From CAZFCK01 sp964517355 (GTDB lineage Bacteria; Desulfobacterota; Desulfovibrionia; Desulfovibrionales; Desulfovibrionaceae), in contig CAZFCK010000233.1 of NCBI GenBank assembly GCA_964517355.1, positions 1-7,390 of the forward strand: a stretch of DNA of 7,390 nt, read 5' to 3'. The position numbers and the translations under genes are program-made. This document shows, one piece after another, positions 5,820 through 7,390 of the stretch (the stretch's first letter is position 1; each line of letters begins with the position of its first letter). A model generated the notes under the pieces. That model saw only the letters and a list, made by a program, of their open reading frames with translations. It was not told where the DNA came from and did no database searches.

Positions 5820-7153
5820 AACAGACCTCCGATCATCTCGACGAGAATGCCGATATCCTCGAAACTGCGCTTTTCAGTACAGGCCAGCAGCAGCACGTTG
5901 TCCATGCCCTTGTAATAACCGCCCACGGGGAATCCCGGCACAACGCCGCGCGGCGTCAGCCGATCGACGATATCAAAGGCGCTGACAGGCAACTCCAGGG
6001 CGAACTCGTTGCCGAAAGGCCCATCGGAAAGGAGCTTGACTCCCGGCAAAGCCCGCAGCCGCTCCGCCGCGTAATGCGCCCGCTCGATGCACAGGCCCGC
6101 GGTCCGGGTAAGCCCTTCGGGGCCGAGCAGGCAAAGATGCACCAACGCGCGCAACGCACACAAGGCCTGATTGGAGCAAATATTGGAGGTCGCCTTGGAA
6201 CGGCGAATGTGCTGCTCACGGGCTTGCAAGGTCAGCACGTAGCCGCTGCGCCCCTTGCCGCCGAGTTCCGTGGTGCGCCCGGCAATACGGCCCGGCATCT
6301 GCCGCACCAAGTCCTTGGAGCAGGTCATGACGCCCAGGTAGGGTCCGCCGAAGCTCAAGGGCAGGCCCAGGCTCTGGCCTTCGGCCACCGCGATGTCCGC
6401 GCCCATGGCGCCCGGCGTTTTCAAAACGGATTGCAGCACGGGATAGACGGACATGATGGAAAGCGCCCCCTGTTGTCTGGCATGGGCGAAGAGTTCGCTC
6501 ATGTCCTGCACCACGCCGAAAAAGGTGGGGTTCTGGACGACCACCGCCGCGCAATCCTTGTCCACCGCGTCCATGAGGGCCTGCATGTCCGAAGCGCCCC
6601 CCCGCTGTGGCACGGTAACCAGCCGCAGGTCGAGGTTGGACGTGTAACTGGCGAGCATGATCCTGTAGATGGGGCTCAAGGCCTCGTCGATCACCAGCTT
6701 GGATCGTTTGGTCTTGCGCAGGGCCATCATCATGGCCTCGAAAAGCGCCGATCCGCCGTCATAGACGGAGGCATTGGCGCAATCCATCTCAAAAAGCCGC
6801 GTCACCGCGGTCTGATATTCAAAAATGGCCTGCAGCGTCCCTTGCGATGCTTCGGGTTGATACGGCGTATACGCCGTATAGAACTCCCCGCGGCTGAGAA
6901 CGGCGTCCACGGCGCTGGGTATATAATGATCATAGAAACCCGCCCCCAAAAAGCTCACCAGATCGGTTTTGTTTTTGGCTGCAAGACGCTCAATGTGGCG
7001 GCAAACGTCCTGCTCGCTCCGTCCTGGCGGCACGTTGAACCGTATGGGACGCATGTGCTGCGGAATATCCGCGAAAAGGTCATCCATGGTGCTCACGCCG
7101 ATAACGGCGAGCATGGCATCCATTTGATTTTTGGTGTGCGGCACAAAAGGCAT
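5816..7153 (-). CDS. gcvPA: Glycine dehydrogenase (decarboxylating) subunit 1, P protein alpha
   Basis: The 445-residue alpha half of the glycine cleavage P protein; it has the PLP-transferase fold but lacks the cofactor lysine, and forms the active heterotetramer with GcvPB. Family signatures seen: the N-terminal PHTKNQMDAMLAVIGV followed by LFADIP (26-31), FLGAGFYDHYIPSAV (68-82), YTPYQPEASQGTLQ (95-108), SNICSNQAL (323-331) and TEKRS (426-430). An in-frame extension reaches 7333, but the start at 7153 is chosen because family members begin with this N-terminus and AGGAG (7163-7167) lies 9 nt before it. The Met two codons earlier would leave only 3 nt of spacing. First confident gene of the operon within the window; the genes for H and T proteins are not between it and the window edge. 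Confidence 0.95.
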   Translation of the reverse strand: MPFVPHTKNQMDAMLAVIGVSTMDDLFADIPQHMRPIRFNVPPGRSEQDVCRHIERLAAKNKTDLVSFLGAGFYDHYIPSAVDAVLSRGEFYTAYTPYQPEASQGTLQAIFEYQTAVTRLFEMDCANASVYDGGSALFEAMMMALRKTKRSKLVIDEALSPIYRIMLASYTSNLDLRLVTVPQRGGASDMQALMDAVDKDCAAVVVQNPTFFGVVQDMSELFAHARQQGALSIMSVYPVLQSVLKTPGAMGADIAVAEGQSLGLPLSFGGPYLGVMTCSKDLVRQMPGRIAGRTTELGGKGRSGYVLTLQAREQHIRRSKATSNICSNQALCALRALVHLCLLGPEGLTRTAGLCIERAHYAAERLRALPGVKLLSDGPFGNEFALELPVSAFDIVDRLTPRGVVPGFPVGGYYKGMDNVLLLACTEKRSFEDIGILVEMIGGLL

Positions 7154-7162
7154 ATGCATGCT

Positions 7163-7167
7163 CTCCT
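7163..7167 (-). promoter_or_regulatory. Ribosome binding site of gcvPA
   Basis: AGGAG on the minus strand is 9 nt before the ATG at 7153 and 3 nt before the in-frame ATG at 7159. The spacing decides the start in favour of 7153. Confidence 0.8.
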
Positions 7168-7248
7168 GGCTGCTACGCCCGGCGGTCAGCTTTCCAATCC
7201 GTCGGGCATGGTTATAAAAGGGTATCCCCGCGGCCGGGGGGCGGCGCA

Positions 7249-7314
7249 TCAGCACTTGGCGCAGCCACACTCCAGAAAGACCTTTCCATTGCTGCGGGCA
7301 AAATACGCGCGCAT
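7249..7314 (-). CDS. Candidate 21-residue micro-ORF with Cys-rich tail
   Basis: On the minus strand an ATG at 7314 opens a 21-codon frame that ends in TGA at 7249, 95 bp before gcvPA. The peptide has a polar, aromatic start (MRAYFARSNGK), a short hydrophobic patch (VFL) and ends ECGCAKC, with three cysteines at 16, 18 and 21 in a CxCxxC pattern that could bind metal or form a disulfide. Only a weak purine stretch (GGGGCAG) precedes the ATG. The same frame stays open upstream to the window edge without another ATG, so this may instead be the tail of a longer gene running in from the right. I do not recognise it; chance remains possible for so short a frame. Confidence 0.35.
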   Translation of the reverse strand: MRAYFARSNGKVFLECGCAKC

Positions 7315-7330
7315 CTGCCCCGTTGTTCCG

Positions 7331-7367
7331 CAAGGCGCTCTAGCGCATTTTCGCCTTGAAACAAGGC
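7331..7367. repeat. Overlapping stem-loops, second copy of the REP-like element
   Basis: On the minus strand three short arms follow each other: GCCTTG (7362-7367), CAAGGCG (7352-7358) and CGCCTTG (7331-7337). The middle arm can pair with either neighbour. The loop of the second pairing holds the palindrome GCGCTAGAGCGC. Sequence around it shares AGAGC, GAAAAT and GCGCTAGA with the palindrome at 18-52 read on the same strand. It lies about 180 bp upstream of gcvPA and no T-run follows on either strand. It may be a diverged intergenic repeat, a leader structure, or both. Confidence 0.45.
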
Positions 7368-7390
7368 TCTCCCCTGAAACAATTTCCAAT

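Noticed and set aside
7217..7222. TATAAC/TTATAA on the minus strand upstream of gcvPA as a promoter
   Set aside because: The region 17 bp upstream is a C/G run with no -35 similarity, so I cannot support a promoter here, although one must exist in or upstream of this leader.
7154..7333. N-terminal extension of gcvPA by 60 residues
   Set aside because: The extension has no counterpart in the family, the known N-terminus begins at the ATG at 7153, and a well-placed AGGAG precedes that codon.
7154..7390. Glycine riboswitch before gcvPA
   Set aside because: A GGAGAG followed by a short hairpin occurs at the far end of the leader (minus strand, about 7367-7374), but the conserved CCGAAGG/GCAA core and the CTCTCAGG...AAAGGAC segment are absent. 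The resemblance is superficial.

Overview
The window looks like a chromosomal segment of a Gram-negative, moderately GC-rich anaerobe-type bacterium, most plausibly a Desulfovibrio-like member of the Desulfobacterota. This is an inference from the two-subunit P protein (gcvPA and gcvPB as separate genes), the outer-envelope proteins (OmpA-type domain, lipoprotein) and the general base composition; nothing in the window fixes the species. All five confident genes lie on the minus strand, so in transcription order the window reads from its right end to its left end.

Right part (about 7390 to 2957): a 237-bp leader with stem-loop potential and one candidate 21-residue cysteine-tailed micro-ORF, followed by a tight operon for the glycine cleavage system: gcvPA (P protein, alpha subunit), gcvPB (beta subunit) and a lipoamide dehydrogenase (L protein, E3). 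The genes overlap (4-bp ATGA overlap, then an 11-bp overlap), which points to one mRNA and translational coupling. P protein decarboxylates glycine and loads the aminomethyl group on lipoyl-GcvH; the dehydrogenase reoxidises GcvH. The H and T proteins are not in the window.

Left part (about 2853 to 205): an independently promoted gene for an exported protein with an N-terminal von Willebrand A domain and a C-terminal OmpA-like domain, closed by a strong intrinsic terminator. Right behind that terminator sits a gene for an outer-membrane-type lipoprotein with a long Pro/Ala-rich linker and an unrecognised C-terminal domain, again closed by a strong terminator. Both products act outside the cytoplasm and may work together at the envelope.

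The outermost sequences at both ends (about 18-52 and 7331-7370) carry diverged copies of what looks like one intergenic palindromic element, so the block of five genes is bracketed by it. The points most worth a second look are the Asp-to-Cys change at the usual peptidoglycan-binding position of the OmpA domain together with nine cysteines in an exported protein, the micro-ORF before gcvPA, the bracketing repeats, and the lipoprotein gene that starts without a Shine-Dalgarno sequence 17 nt beyond a terminator. I found no mobile element, CRISPR array, tRNA or rRNA, and no clear case for an entirely new multi-gene system.
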